From the NCBI RefSeq assembly GCF_028416635.1, contig NZ_CP114013.1:2170001-2234000 (forward strand): 64,000 bases of DNA, read 5' to 3'. The DNA is from Baekduia alba. GTDB taxonomy: Bacteria > Actinomycetota > Thermoleophilia > Solirubrobacterales > Solirubrobacteraceae. Below are positions 16,297 to 24,107 of the stretch, one piece after another (position 1 is the stretch's first letter; every line of letters begins with the position of its first letter). The notes under the pieces are model-generated. The model did not search any database and was not told where the DNA came from. It saw nothing but the letters and a program-made list of their open reading frames with translations. Both the position numbers and the translations under genes were made by a program.

Positions 16297-17193
16297 ATGA
16301 CCCCTTCCCACCTCACCCTGATCACGGGCGCCGCCGGCTTCGTCGGTCGCCACCTGATCGGCGCGCTGCGCGACGACCGCCCGCTGCGCGCCCTCGTCCG
16401 GGCCCATGAGGACCTCGACGCCGACGCCGGCGTCGAGGTCGTCACCGGCGACCTCGCCGACCGCGATGGCCTCGCGGCGCTCCTGGACGGCGTCGACTGC
16501 GTCTACTACCTCGTGCACTCGATGGAGGCCGGCGGCGACGACGACTTCGCCGCCCGCGACCGCGAGCTCGCCCACAACATGGCCGACGCGGCGCGCGTCG
16601 GCGGCGTGCGGCGGCTCGTCTACCTCGGCGGCGTCGACCCGCAGGGCGGCGACTCCGAGCACCTCGACTCCCGCCACGAGGTCGAGGACATCCTGCGCGG
16701 CTACGGCGGCGAGCTCGTCGCGCTGCGCGCCGCGATGATCGTCGGCCGCGGCAGCGCCTCGTTCGACACGCTGGCCCAGATCGTCGACCGCCTCCCGATC
16801 CTCGCGCTGCCGACCTGGCGCGATCGCCTCTGCCAGCCCGTCGCCATCGACGACGTCGTCGCCGCGCTGGCCGCCGCCGCGGACGTCGCGCCCGGCCGCT
16901 ACGACATCGCCGGGCCCGACCGGCTCACGTTCAAGGCGATGGTCGAGCAGATCGCCGAGCTGCAGGGCGGCTCGGCCAGCACCTTCGACCTGCCGTTCTC
17001 CAACAGCCGGCTCGAAGGCGCCGCGGCGGCGCTGGTGACCGACCAGGACCGCGCGCTGCTCACGCCGCTCATGGCGGGCCTGGACGCCGACCTCGTCGTC
17101 GACGACAACGCGCTGATCGACGTCTTCGGCGTCACGCCGACCCCGTTCGTCGTGGCCGCCCGCGCGGCTCTCGCCGACGTCGCCGTCCCGTAG
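16297..17193 (+). CDS. NAD(P)H-binding atypical SDR (NmrA/UDP-sugar epimerase-like)
   Basis: A 298-residue atypical short-chain dehydrogenase with the N-terminal nucleotide loop TGAAGFVGRH and the characteristic VYYLVHSMEAG followed by RRLVYLGGVDPQ. No YxxxK catalytic pair is evident, so it may be a redox sensor or an NAD(P)H-binding protein rather than an active epimerase. GGAGGG directly before the ATG at 16297 decides the start. It is transcribed with the stress genes around it. Confidence 0.85.
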   Translation: MTPSHLTLITGAAGFVGRHLIGALRDDRPLRALVRAHEDLDADAGVEVVTGDLADRDGLAALLDGVDCVYYLVHSMEAGGDDDFAARDRELAHNMADAARVGGVRRLVYLGGVDPQGGDSEHLDSRHEVEDILRGYGGELVALRAAMIVGRGSASFDTLAQIVDRLPILALPTWRDRLCQPVAIDDVVAALAAAADVAPGRYDIAGPDRLTFKAMVEQIAELQGGSASTFDLPFSNSRLEGAAAALVTDQDRALLTPLMAGLDADLVVDDNALIDVFGVTPTPFVVAARAALADVAVP

Positions 17194-17198
17194 AGCAG

Positions 17199-17225
17199 GT
17201 TTGCCGGGGCGCTCGCCCCGGGGAC
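17199..17225 (+). promoter_or_regulatory. Candidate SigB/SigF-type promoter before the ferritin-like gene
   Basis: GTTT at 17199-17202, a 17-bp spacer and GGGGAC at 17220-17225, 41 bp before the 17266 ATG. This resembles the SigF promoter form (GTTT then GGGTA-like). The same arrangement with the same spacing precedes the 18318 gene. Confidence 0.5.
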
Positions 17226-17265
17226 CTCGCGGCGAACCACCCTCTTCCCAAGATCGGAAACCACC

Positions 17266-18234
17266 ATGGATGCTTCGACCCAGAAGGTCGTGCAGTACCT
17301 CGGCGAGGCGCACGCGAGCGAGCAGGCGCTCGTGCGCGTGCTGCAGTCGCAGATCGCGATGACGCCGCGCGGCTCGTACCGCTCGGCGCTGGAGACCCAC
17401 CTCGACGAGACGCGCGACCACGCTCAGCGTGTCCAGCGCCGCTTGCGCGAGCTCGGGGCCGGCGGCAGCCCGTTGGGCGCCGTGGTCACGCTGGCCGAGA
17501 GCGTGATCGGCCAGGCGCTCGCGCTGGGCAAGACGCCGCTGGATCTCCTGCGCGGCTCCGGCGGCGAGGAGAAGGTCCTCAAGAACGCCAAGGACGCGTG
17601 CGCCACCGAGGCGCTGGAGATCGCGACCTACACCGCGCTCGAGCGCCTGGCCCGCGCGGTCGACGACGACGAGACGGCCGAGCTGGCCGCGTCGATCCGC
17701 GCCGACGAGGAGCGCATGCTCGCCCGGATCCTGCGCGAGATCCCGAAGCTGACGGGCGCCGTGGTCGCCGCCGACGTCGAGGGCGACGGCACCTATGACC
17801 TCGGCAGCACCGGTGCCGCCGAGGCCGTCAAGCGCACCGCGAGCCAGGCGCGCAAGGTGCCGGGCGTCGCCCGCGCCGAGGGCGAGGTCAAGGGCATGGT
17901 CGCCTCCGAGGACGACCTGGCGATCGACGGCTACGACAATCTGACGGTCGCCGAGATCGTCAGCCGCCTGGACGGCCTGTCGCAGATCGACCTGTCCAAG
18001 ATCGACGCCTACGAGCGCAAGAACCAGGACCGCACCGGCGTCACCGAGCGGATCGCCAAGCTGCGCGGCGACGAGCCGTGGCCGGGCTATGACGAGCTGA
18101 CCGCCGCCGAGATCAAGGCCGTCCTGGATGAGGGCGACGACGAGCGCGGCCAGCGCGTGCGCGCCTACGAGCGCGACCACAAGAACCGCACCAGCGTCCT
18201 GCGCGCGGCCGGCCGTCAGCACAGCCACGCCTAG
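17266..18234 (+). CDS. Ferritin-like (DUF892/YciE-like) stress protein with C-terminal repeats
   Basis: A 322-residue soluble protein. Residues 1-165 form a four-helix ferritin-like region with conserved Glu and His spaced along helices (EAHASEQALVRVL, THLDETRDHAQRV, ATEALEIATYTALE, ADEERMLARIL). A linker follows. Residues 225-320 then hold two copies of a helical motif: YDNLTVAEIVSRL with IDAYERKNQDRT, and YDELTAAEIKAVL with RAYERDHKNRT. The combination is known from actinobacterial stress proteins of unknown biochemistry. A SigF-like promoter lies upstream. Confidence 0.78.
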   Translation: MDASTQKVVQYLGEAHASEQALVRVLQSQIAMTPRGSYRSALETHLDETRDHAQRVQRRLRELGAGGSPLGAVVTLAESVIGQALALGKTPLDLLRGSGGEEKVLKNAKDACATEALEIATYTALERLARAVDDDETAELAASIRADEERMLARILREIPKLTGAVVAADVEGDGTYDLGSTGAAEAVKRTASQARKVPGVARAEGEVKGMVASEDDLAIDGYDNLTVAEIVSRLDGLSQIDLSKIDAYERKNQDRTGVTERIAKLRGDEPWPGYDELTAAEIKAVLDEGDDERGQRVRAYERDHKNRTSVLRAAGRQHSHA

Positions 18235-18248
18235 TTCCCGAAGTTCTG

Positions 18249-18275
18249 GTTTGCCCCGGTGTCGGCGCCGGGGAG
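18249..18275 (+). promoter_or_regulatory. Candidate SigB/SigF-type promoter before the 18318 gene
   Basis: GTTT at 18249-18252, a 17-bp spacer and GGGGAG at 18270-18275. The flanks GGTTTGCC and GGGGA match the element at 17199-17225. It lies 43 bp before the ATG at 18318. Confidence 0.5.
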
Positions 18276-18317
18276 CCAGCTCGCGATCGCAGTTCCACCA
18301 CATCCTGAGGAGGACCC

Positions 18318-18827
18318 ATGACGCAGACCGACGCCGGGACCGGCGAGCAGGTCAAGGACAAGGCCCAGCAGGCAGCGGGCCAGGCCCGTGATCAAGTGAG
18401 GACGCAGATCGATCAGCGTTCCACCGACGCCGGGCACAAGGTCAGCGAGCAGGGCAGCGACCTGCGCGCGGTCGGCGACCAGCTGCGCGAGCAGGGCAAG
18501 GACGGGCCGGCGAAGCTGGCCGACCAGGCCGCGCACCACGTCGAGCGGGCGGGCGGCTGGCTCACCGAGTCCGACGCCGACACGATCCTGCACGACGTCG
18601 AGGCCGCCGCACGCAAGAACCCGTGGGCGGTCGTCGCCGGCGGCGTCGTGCTCGGCTTCGCCGCCTCGCGGTTGTTGAAGGCCTCCAGCGGCGACCGCTA
18701 TCGCGCCGCGTCCAGCCGCGACAGCGCGCCGGCGCTGCCGCGTGTGCCCGAGCCCGGCGACACGATCGCGGTCCACACGCCCGTGCGTGTCGATCGGCCC
18801 GCGGCCGTCACGCCCAACGGGCTGTGA
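18318..18827 (+). CDS. Stress-type membrane-associated hypothetical protein
   Basis: A 169-residue protein whose N-terminal 80 residues are hydrophilic and Gln/Lys/Asp-rich, of late-embryogenesis/YjdJ-like character (VKDKAQQAAGQARDQ). One hydrophobic segment follows (NPWAVVAGGVVLGFAASRLL), then a Ser/Pro tail. The ENPWxxxxGGxxLGFxxS pattern is common to small actinobacterial and proteobacterial envelope proteins related to ElaB/YqjD. An AGGAGG-like site (aggagg at about 18307) precedes the ATG. It overlaps the next gene by one base. Confidence 0.75.
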   Translation: MTQTDAGTGEQVKDKAQQAAGQARDQVRTQIDQRSTDAGHKVSEQGSDLRAVGDQLREQGKDGPAKLADQAAHHVERAGGWLTESDADTILHDVEAAARKNPWAVVAGGVVLGFAASRLLKASSGDRYRAASSRDSAPALPRVPEPGDTIAVHTPVRVDRPAAVTPNGL

Positions 18828-19225
18828 TGGCCGACCAGCACGCCGAGCTGCGCGACAACTCGATCGGCGACCTGCTCAAGCAGCTCTCCGAGGAGACGTC
18901 GACGCTCGTCCGCCAGGAGCTGGCGCTGGCGCGCGCCGAGCTCGAGCAGCAGGGCAAGCGCGCGGGCAAGGGCGCGGGGATGCTCGGCGGCGCGGGCGTC
19001 GGCGGGCTGCTGACCCTCGGCGCGCTGACCGCGACGCTGATCGGGGTGCTCGACACCGCGATGGCCTTCTGGCTGGCCGCGCTGATCGTGACCGTGCTCT
19101 GGGCGGCCATCTCCGCCGTCCTCGCGCTGCAGGGCAAGAACAAGATCCAGCAGGCGACCCCGCCTGTCCCACAGACCGTCGAGACCGTGAAGGAGGACGT
19201 GCAATGGGCCAAGACCCGGACATGA
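18827..19225 (+). CDS. Phage holin family protein (actinobacterial holin-X type)
   Basis: A 132-residue inner-membrane protein of the actinobacterial holin-X/PF07332 type. An N-terminal amphipathic helix SIGDLLKQLSEETSTLVRQE leads to AELEQQGKRAGKGAGM, then two transmembrane helices (GGLLTLGALTATLIGVL and AFWLAALIVTVLWAAISAVL). Despite the name these are usually chromosomal envelope proteins, not phage lysis proteins. The start overlaps the previous stop (TGATG). It is part of a four-gene stress run with the genes at 18318 and 19204. Confidence 0.85.
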   Translation: MADQHAELRDNSIGDLLKQLSEETSTLVRQELALARAELEQQGKRAGKGAGMLGGAGVGGLLTLGALTATLIGVLDTAMAFWLAALIVTVLWAAISAVLALQGKNKIQQATPPVPQTVETVKEDVQWAKTRT

Positions 19226-19704
19226 TCCGCAGGGACATCGAAGACACGCGCGACCGCATGGGCGACACCGTCGACGCGCTCGGCTACAAGACCGACGTGA
19301 AGGCGCGCGCCGGCGACAAGGTCGGCGCGGTCAAGGACAAGCTCGTCGGCGCCACGCCCTCGGGCGACGACGTCAAGGGCGGCGCCAAGCAGGCCGTCGG
19401 CGTCGCCCAGGAGAACCCGCTCGGCCTCGCGGTCGGCGCGGTGGCGATCGGCTTCCTGGCCGGCATGTTGATCCCGTCGACCAGGGTCGAGGACGAGAAG
19501 ATCGGGCCGCTGGCCGATCAGGTCAAGGACCAGATCAAGGACACCGGGGCCGAGGCGTTGGAGCACGGCAAGGCCGTGGCCGGCGAGGCCGCCTCGGCCG
19601 CCGCCGACACCGCGCGCGAGCAGGGCCAGGCGCACGCCGCGGAGCTGAAGGACACGGCTCAGGAGAACGCGCAGGCCGCCCGCGAGGGCGTGGCCGGCGC
19701 ATAG
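19204..19704 (+). CDS. DUF3618-like envelope protein
   Basis: A 166-residue protein. It opens with the DUF3618 signature IRRDIEDTRDRMGDTVDAL, followed by YKTDVKARAGDKVGAVKDKL, one transmembrane helix (NPLGLAVGAVAIGFLAGMLI) and an Ala/Lys/Glu-rich coiled C-terminus. It overlaps the holin-like gene by 22 bp. Genes of this type commonly travel with holin-X genes in actinobacteria. A strong bidirectional terminator follows. Confidence 0.88.
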   Translation: MGQDPDMIRRDIEDTRDRMGDTVDALGYKTDVKARAGDKVGAVKDKLVGATPSGDDVKGGAKQAVGVAQENPLGLAVGAVAIGFLAGMLIPSTRVEDEKIGPLADQVKDQIKDTGAEALEHGKAVAGEAASAAADTAREQGQAHAAELKDTAQENAQAAREGVAGA

Positions 19705-19713
19705 CTCCCGGGG

Positions 19714-19744
19714 CGCGGTGCGGTCAGAGGCAGACCGCACCGCG
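19714..19744. terminator. Bidirectional stem-loop terminator
   Basis: A perfect 12-bp stem, CGCGGTGCGGTC (19714-19725) with GACCGCACCGCG (19733-19744), and a 7-nt loop lies between two convergent genes. It is the most stable hairpin I found between genes in the window. Confidence 0.75.
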
Positions 19745-19759
19745 TGTCACCTCGCGGGC

Positions 19760-20521
19760 CTAAGCGGCGACCGCGGAGGCCGCGACGGCCTCGTGGCGCA
19801 GCTTGTCGACCGCGACGCGCAGCACGCGTGAGACGTGCATCTGCGAGAGGCCGACGATCGCGCCGATCTCGGACTGCGTGAGGTCCTCGTCGAAGCGCAG
19901 GCGCACGATCTCCCGCTCACGGCGCGTCAGCGCGCGGTGGGTGAGCGCGTCCAGCGTCGCGCGGTGCTCGACGCGGTCAAAGCCCGCGTCGACGATGCCG
20001 TGCCGGCGCTCGACCTGGGCGGCGAGCCCGTCCTCGTCGGCGTCCTGCGACAGCGAGGACGCGTGGCGCGCCCCGAGGGCCTCGCGGGCCTCCAGGACGC
20101 TGCTCGCGGTCAGCTTCGCGTGGTCGGCGATCTCCTCCACGGTCGCCGGGCGGCGCCAGCGCGCCCGCAGCTCCTTGTCGACGCGCTCGACGAGCAGCGC
20201 GTGGTCCTGCAGGTCGCGCGGCGGTCGCACCGCCCAGCTGCGGTCGCGGAAGTGGCGGCGCAGCTCGCCCTGCATGGTCGGCAGCGCGTACGAGCTGAAC
20301 GCCGCACCGTTTTCCGGGTCAAATCGATCGATGGCCTTGAGCAGGCCGATCGACGCGACCTGGAGCAGGTCGTCGAACGGCTCGGAGCCCTTGGCGTAGC
20401 GGCCGGCGGCGAAGCGCGCCAGCGGCATGTAGCGCTCGACGAGCTGGCGCCTGAGGTCGGGGTCACGATGGCGCGCGAACCGGACCAGGCGGTCGACGTC
20501 GCTGCGCGAAGGATGCTGCAT
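19760..20521 (-). CDS. RNA polymerase sigma factor, SigB/SigF/SigG subfamily
   Basis: A 253-residue sigma-70 family factor. Region 2 is DDLLQVASIGLLKAIDRFDP followed by FSSYALPTMQGELRRHFRD. Region 3 covers ARWRRPATVEEIADHAKL. Region 4 is LTRREREIVRLRFDEDLTQ followed by IGAIVGLSQMHVSRVLR. The order and the short N-terminus fit the SigB/SigF group controlled by partner switching. GGGAG lies 7 bp before the ATG at 20521. The anti-sigma-like kinase and STAS gene lie upstream in the same block, and SigF-like promoters precede two neighbouring genes. Confidence 0.93.
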   Translation of the reverse strand: MQHPSRSDVDRLVRFARHRDPDLRRQLVERYMPLARFAAGRYAKGSEPFDDLLQVASIGLLKAIDRFDPENGAAFSSYALPTMQGELRRHFRDRSWAVRPPRDLQDHALLVERVDKELRARWRRPATVEEIADHAKLTASSVLEAREALGARHASSLSQDADEDGLAAQVERRHGIVDAGFDRVEHRATLDALTHRALTRREREIVRLRFDEDLTQSEIGAIVGLSQMHVSRVLRVAVDKLRHEAVAASAVAA

Positions 20522-20750
20522 GGTGGTCTCCCTGCGGAAGAAGTGGGACGGGCGTCCTGGGCGGGCGCACTGCCGCGGTTGCGGCAAGACGTCTTCCTGG
20601 AGAACTGCGGTTGGGGGGCGACGTCGTCGGCGGCGACGCAATCGACCCTGTTCTCAGGGTGCCCGTGCGGGCCGCAAACCAAAAACGAGTTCCGACGTTG
20701 GCCTGTTGCCGCTGAGCGGCCGGGCGCGGCGGGTTTGCGAAGCTGCGGGG

Positions 20751-21878
20751 GTGAGCGCGATCGAGCCCTACGTCATCGAGATCCCCGACGCCGAGCTCGA
20801 CGACCTGCGCGCGCGGCTCGGCCGCACCCGCTGGCCCGCGCGCGAGAACGTTCCCGACTGGTCGCAGGGCATCCCGCTGGCCTACGTACAGGAGCTGTGC
20901 GAGACGTGGGCGACGACCTACGACTGGCGCCGCTGCGAGGCCGAGCTCAACGCCGCCGGCTCGTCGCAGACGGCGATCGACGGCCTCGACGTCCACTTCC
21001 TGCACGTGCGCTCGCCCCACGCCGGCGCGCTGCCGCTGCTGGTCACCCACGGCTGGCCGGGCTCGGTCGTCGAGTTCCTCGACGTCCTCCACGCGCTCGC
21101 CGATCCGCCCGACCCGGCCGACGCCTTCCACGTCGTCTGCCCGTCGCTGCCGGGCTTCGGCTTCAGCGGCCAGCCGCCGCAGGCCGGCTGGGGCGCGGAC
21201 CGGACCGCCCGCGCCTGGGCGCAGCTGATGCCGCGCCTGGGCTACGAGCGCTACGGCGCCCAGGGCGGCGACTGGGGCGCGATGGTCACGACGCGCCTCG
21301 CGCAGGTCGACGGCGCGCACCTCGTCGGCATCCACCTCAACATGGTCGTCGTCGGCCGCGAGGCGATCGACGCTGCCGGTCCGCCGACCCCGCAGGAGCG
21401 AGCGCTGCTGCAGCGCTACGCCGAGCACCGCGACAAGGGCTCCGCGTACGCGAGCCAGCAGCGCACGCGTCCGCAGACGCTTGGCTACGGCCTGGCGGAC
21501 TCGCCCGCCGCGCAGTGCGCGTGGATCGCCGAGAAGTTCCACGCCTGGACCGACAACGACGGCCATCCCGAGGACGCCGTCTCCCGCGACCGCCTGCTCG
21601 ACAACGTGATGTTGTACTGGCTGACCAACGCCGGCGCGACGTCGGCGCGCATGTACTGGGAGTCGTTCGCCGAGCGTGAGCTCGGGACGATCGCGGTCCC
21701 GACCGGCGCCTCGCTGTTCCCCAAGGAGATCGTGCCCGCGAGCGAGCGCTGGATCCGCCATCGCTTCCCCGACCTCCGCTACTGCAACGAGCCCGATCGC
21801 GGCGGGCACTTCGCCGCGCTCGAGCAGCCGGAGCTGTTCGCCGAGGAGGTCCGGGCGGCGTTCCGCACGATGCGCTGA
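20751..21878 (+). CDS. Epoxide hydrolase, alpha/beta-hydrolase fold with EHN domain
   Basis: A 375-residue microsomal-type epoxide hydrolase. The N-terminal EHN region is EIPDAELDDLRARLGRTRWP. The oxyanion motif HGWPGS is at 100-105, the nucleophile Asp174 in GAQGGDWGAM, and the catalytic His near the end in GGHFAALEQPE. It should hydrolyse an epoxide to a vicinal diol in the cytoplasm. The GTG at 20751 is the best start. It follows a 229-bp gap that holds only the sigma gene's upstream region. Confidence 0.92.
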   Translation: MSAIEPYVIEIPDAELDDLRARLGRTRWPARENVPDWSQGIPLAYVQELCETWATTYDWRRCEAELNAAGSSQTAIDGLDVHFLHVRSPHAGALPLLVTHGWPGSVVEFLDVLHALADPPDPADAFHVVCPSLPGFGFSGQPPQAGWGADRTARAWAQLMPRLGYERYGAQGGDWGAMVTTRLAQVDGAHLVGIHLNMVVVGREAIDAAGPPTPQERALLQRYAEHRDKGSAYASQQRTRPQTLGYGLADSPAAQCAWIAEKFHAWTDNDGHPEDAVSRDRLLDNVMLYWLTNAGATSARMYWESFAERELGTIAVPTGASLFPKEIVPASERWIRHRFPDLRYCNEPDRGGHFAALEQPELFAEEVRAAFRTMR

Positions 21879-21940
21879 GCGCGCCCCGCATGGCCCGGCG
21901 GCCGTCAGGGGCCTGCGCGATCCGATAGGACTTGCTGCCT

Positions 21941-23977
21941 ATGGACTTCCGCTCCGTCTACGCGCACGGCTTCGCCCGGGTGGCCGCCTGCACCGCGCAC
22001 GTCGCGATCGCCGACCCGCCGGCCAACGCCGAGACGGTCCTGCGCGTGGCGCGCGCGTGCTCCGAGGAGGGCGTCGCGGTCGCGGTGCTGCCGGAGCTGT
22101 TCCTGTCCGGGTACTCGATCGAGGACCTGCTGCTCCAGGACGCCGTGCTCGACGGCGTCGAGGACGCCCTGGCGACCGTGGTCGCCGGCACGGCCGACCT
22201 GCTGCCGCTGCTGGTCGTCGGCGCGCCGCTGCGCCATCGCAACCGCGTGTACAACTGCGCGGTCGTGGTCCACCGCGGCCGCGTGCTCGGCGTCGCGCCC
22301 AAGTCCTACCTGCCGACCTACCGCGAGTTCTACGAGCGCCGCCAGCTGGCGGCGGGCGATGACCAGCGCGGCGAGATCCGCGTCGGCGGCGTCGACGTGC
22401 CGTTCGGCCCGGACCTGCTGTTCGCCGCCGAGGACGTCCCGGGCCTGGTCGTGCACGCCGAGGTGTGCGAGGACATGTGGGTGCCCGTGCCGCCCAGCGC
22501 CGAGGCCGCGCTGGCCGGCGCGACGATCCTGCTCAACCTCTCGGGCAGCCCGATCACGGTCGGCCGGGCCGAGGACCGCAAGCTGCACTGCCGCGCGGCG
22601 TCGTCGCGCTGCCTGGCCGCCTACCTCTACGCGGCGGCGGGGGAGGGCGAGTCGACGACCGACCTGTCCTGGGACGGTCAGACGATGGTGTATGAGAACG
22701 GCGTCCTGCTCGCCGAGGGGGATCGCTTCCCGGACGGCGGCCGCCGCACGGTCGCCGACGTCGACCTCGACCTGTTGCGCCAGGACCGCGCTCGGACGGG
22801 GACGTTCGACGACAACCGCCGGACGCACGCCGCGCGCACCGACGCGTTCCGCCGGATCGCCTTCACGCTCGACCCGCCGAGCGACGCGGACCTCGGGCTG
22901 CGCCGGGACCTCGAGCGCTTCCCGTTCGTGCCGTCCGACCCCCGGCGCCTCGCCCAGGACTGCTACGAGGCCTACAACATCCAGGTCGCCGGCCTGCGTC
23001 AGCGGCTGGCGGCGATCGGCGAGCCGAAGGTCGTCATCGGCGTCTCGGGCGGGCTGGACTCCACCCAGGCGCTGCTCGTCGCCGCCCAGGCGATGGACCG
23101 GGCCGGCCGGCCGCGGACCGACATCCTGGCCTACACGCTGCCGGGCTTCGCGACCAGCGACGAGACCAAGGCCAACGCGCACGCGTTGATGGACGCGCTC
23201 GGCGTGACCAAGCACGAGCTGGACATCACGCCGACCGCGCGGCTGATGCTGGAGGAGATCGGCCATCCGTTCGCCGCCGGCGAGCCGGTCTACGACGTCA
23301 CCTTCGAGAACGTCCAGGCCGGCCTGCGCACCGACTACCTGTTCCGGATCGCCAACCAGCGCGGCGGCATCGTGCTGGGGACCGGTGACCTGTCCGAGCT
23401 GGCGCTGGGCTGGTCGACGTACGGGGTCGGCGACCAGATGAGCCACTACAACGTCAACGACGGCGTGCCGAAGACGTTGATCCAGCACTTGATCCGCTGG
23501 GTGATCGGCAACGGGCACTTCGCGGAGGCGGTCGGCACGACGCTCGGCGCGATCCTCGAGACCGAGATCAGCCCGGAGCTCGTGCCCGGCGAGCAGCTGC
23601 AGTCCACCGAGTCGCAGATCGGGCCCTACGCGCTGCACGACTTCACGCTCTTCCACGTGCTGCGCTACGGCTTCCGGCCGTCGAAGATCGGCTTCCTGGC
23701 CTGGCACGCGTGGGGCGACGTCGCGGCGGGCGCCTGGCCGCCCGGCTTCCCAGAGGCCAAGCGCGTCGCCTACGACGCGCCGGAGATCCGCCGCTGGCTG
23801 GAGGTCTTCTGCCGGCGGTTCTTCGCCTTCGCCCAGTTCAAGCGCTCGGCGGTGCCCAACGGCCCGAAGGTCGCGGCCGGCGGCTCGCTGTCGCCGCGCG
23901 GCGACTGGCGCGCGCCGTCGGACGCCTCCGCGGCGGCGTGGCTGGCCGACCTCGACGCGCGCTGGCCGGCGCCGTAG
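21941..23977 (+). CDS. nadE: Glutamine-dependent NAD(+) synthetase
   Basis: A 678-residue two-domain enzyme that makes NAD from nicotinic acid adenine dinucleotide, ATP and glutamine. The N-terminal nitrilase-like glutaminase shows its triad at Glu52 (LPELFLSGY), Lys121 (APKSYLP) and Cys176 (EVCEDMW), the same positions as in the mycobacterial enzyme. The C-terminal synthetase has the ATP pyrophosphatase loop VSGGLDSTQ and GTGDLSELALGW. The ATG at 21941 is chosen over a TTG nine bases upstream. A long stem-loop follows the stop. Confidence 0.97.
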   Translation: MDFRSVYAHGFARVAACTAHVAIADPPANAETVLRVARACSEEGVAVAVLPELFLSGYSIEDLLLQDAVLDGVEDALATVVAGTADLLPLLVVGAPLRHRNRVYNCAVVVHRGRVLGVAPKSYLPTYREFYERRQLAAGDDQRGEIRVGGVDVPFGPDLLFAAEDVPGLVVHAEVCEDMWVPVPPSAEAALAGATILLNLSGSPITVGRAEDRKLHCRAASSRCLAAYLYAAAGEGESTTDLSWDGQTMVYENGVLLAEGDRFPDGGRRTVADVDLDLLRQDRARTGTFDDNRRTHAARTDAFRRIAFTLDPPSDADLGLRRDLERFPFVPSDPRRLAQDCYEAYNIQVAGLRQRLAAIGEPKVVIGVSGGLDSTQALLVAAQAMDRAGRPRTDILAYTLPGFATSDETKANAHALMDALGVTKHELDITPTARLMLEEIGHPFAAGEPVYDVTFENVQAGLRTDYLFRIANQRGGIVLGTGDLSELALGWSTYGVGDQMSHYNVNDGVPKTLIQHLIRWVIGNGHFAEAVGTTLGAILETEISPELVPGEQLQSTESQIGPYALHDFTLFHVLRYGFRPSKIGFLAWHAWGDVAAGAWPPGFPEAKRVAYDAPEIRRWLEVFCRRFFAFAQFKRSAVPNGPKVAAGGSLSPRGDWRAPSDASAAAWLADLDARWPAP

Positions 23978-23978
23978 C

Positions 23979-24038
23979 CCGGCACCGCCCGCTGCCCGAA
24001 CGGGCGCGGCGTCGCCCAGACGGGCAGCGCCGTGCCGG
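23979..24038 (+). terminator. Compound stem-loop after nadE
   Basis: CCGGCAC (23979-23985) pairs with GTGCCGG (24032-24038), and inside it GCTGCCCG (23991-23998) pairs with CGGGCAGC (24021-24028). The structure lies directly after the nadE stop and separates it from the injection-system locus. Confidence 0.6.
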
Positions 24039-24073
24039 TAGGGGCGAAGATCGGCGCTGAGGCGCGATCGGCA

Positions 24074-24107
24074 TTGCGGCACGCCGGCGCGTGGGTACGC
24101 TGGGCGC
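24074..24107 (+). promoter_or_regulatory. Promoter of the injection-system locus, leaderless type
   Basis: TTGCGG (24074-24079), a 16-bp spacer and TACGCT (24096-24101) match a -35 and a TANNNT -10. The GTG start at 24108 lies 7 bp after the -10, where transcription should begin, so the first message is probably leaderless. Confidence 0.45.

Noticed and set aside
18827-19225. A prophage, because of the holin-type gene
   Set aside because: Holin-X proteins are ordinary chromosomal envelope proteins in actinobacteria; no endolysin, integrase or other phage genes surround it.
20522-20750. SigF-type autoregulatory promoter before the sigma gene
   Set aside because: A GGTTTGC is present on the minus strand, but no GGGGA/GGGTA element occurs at the 17-bp spacing seen in the other two sites.
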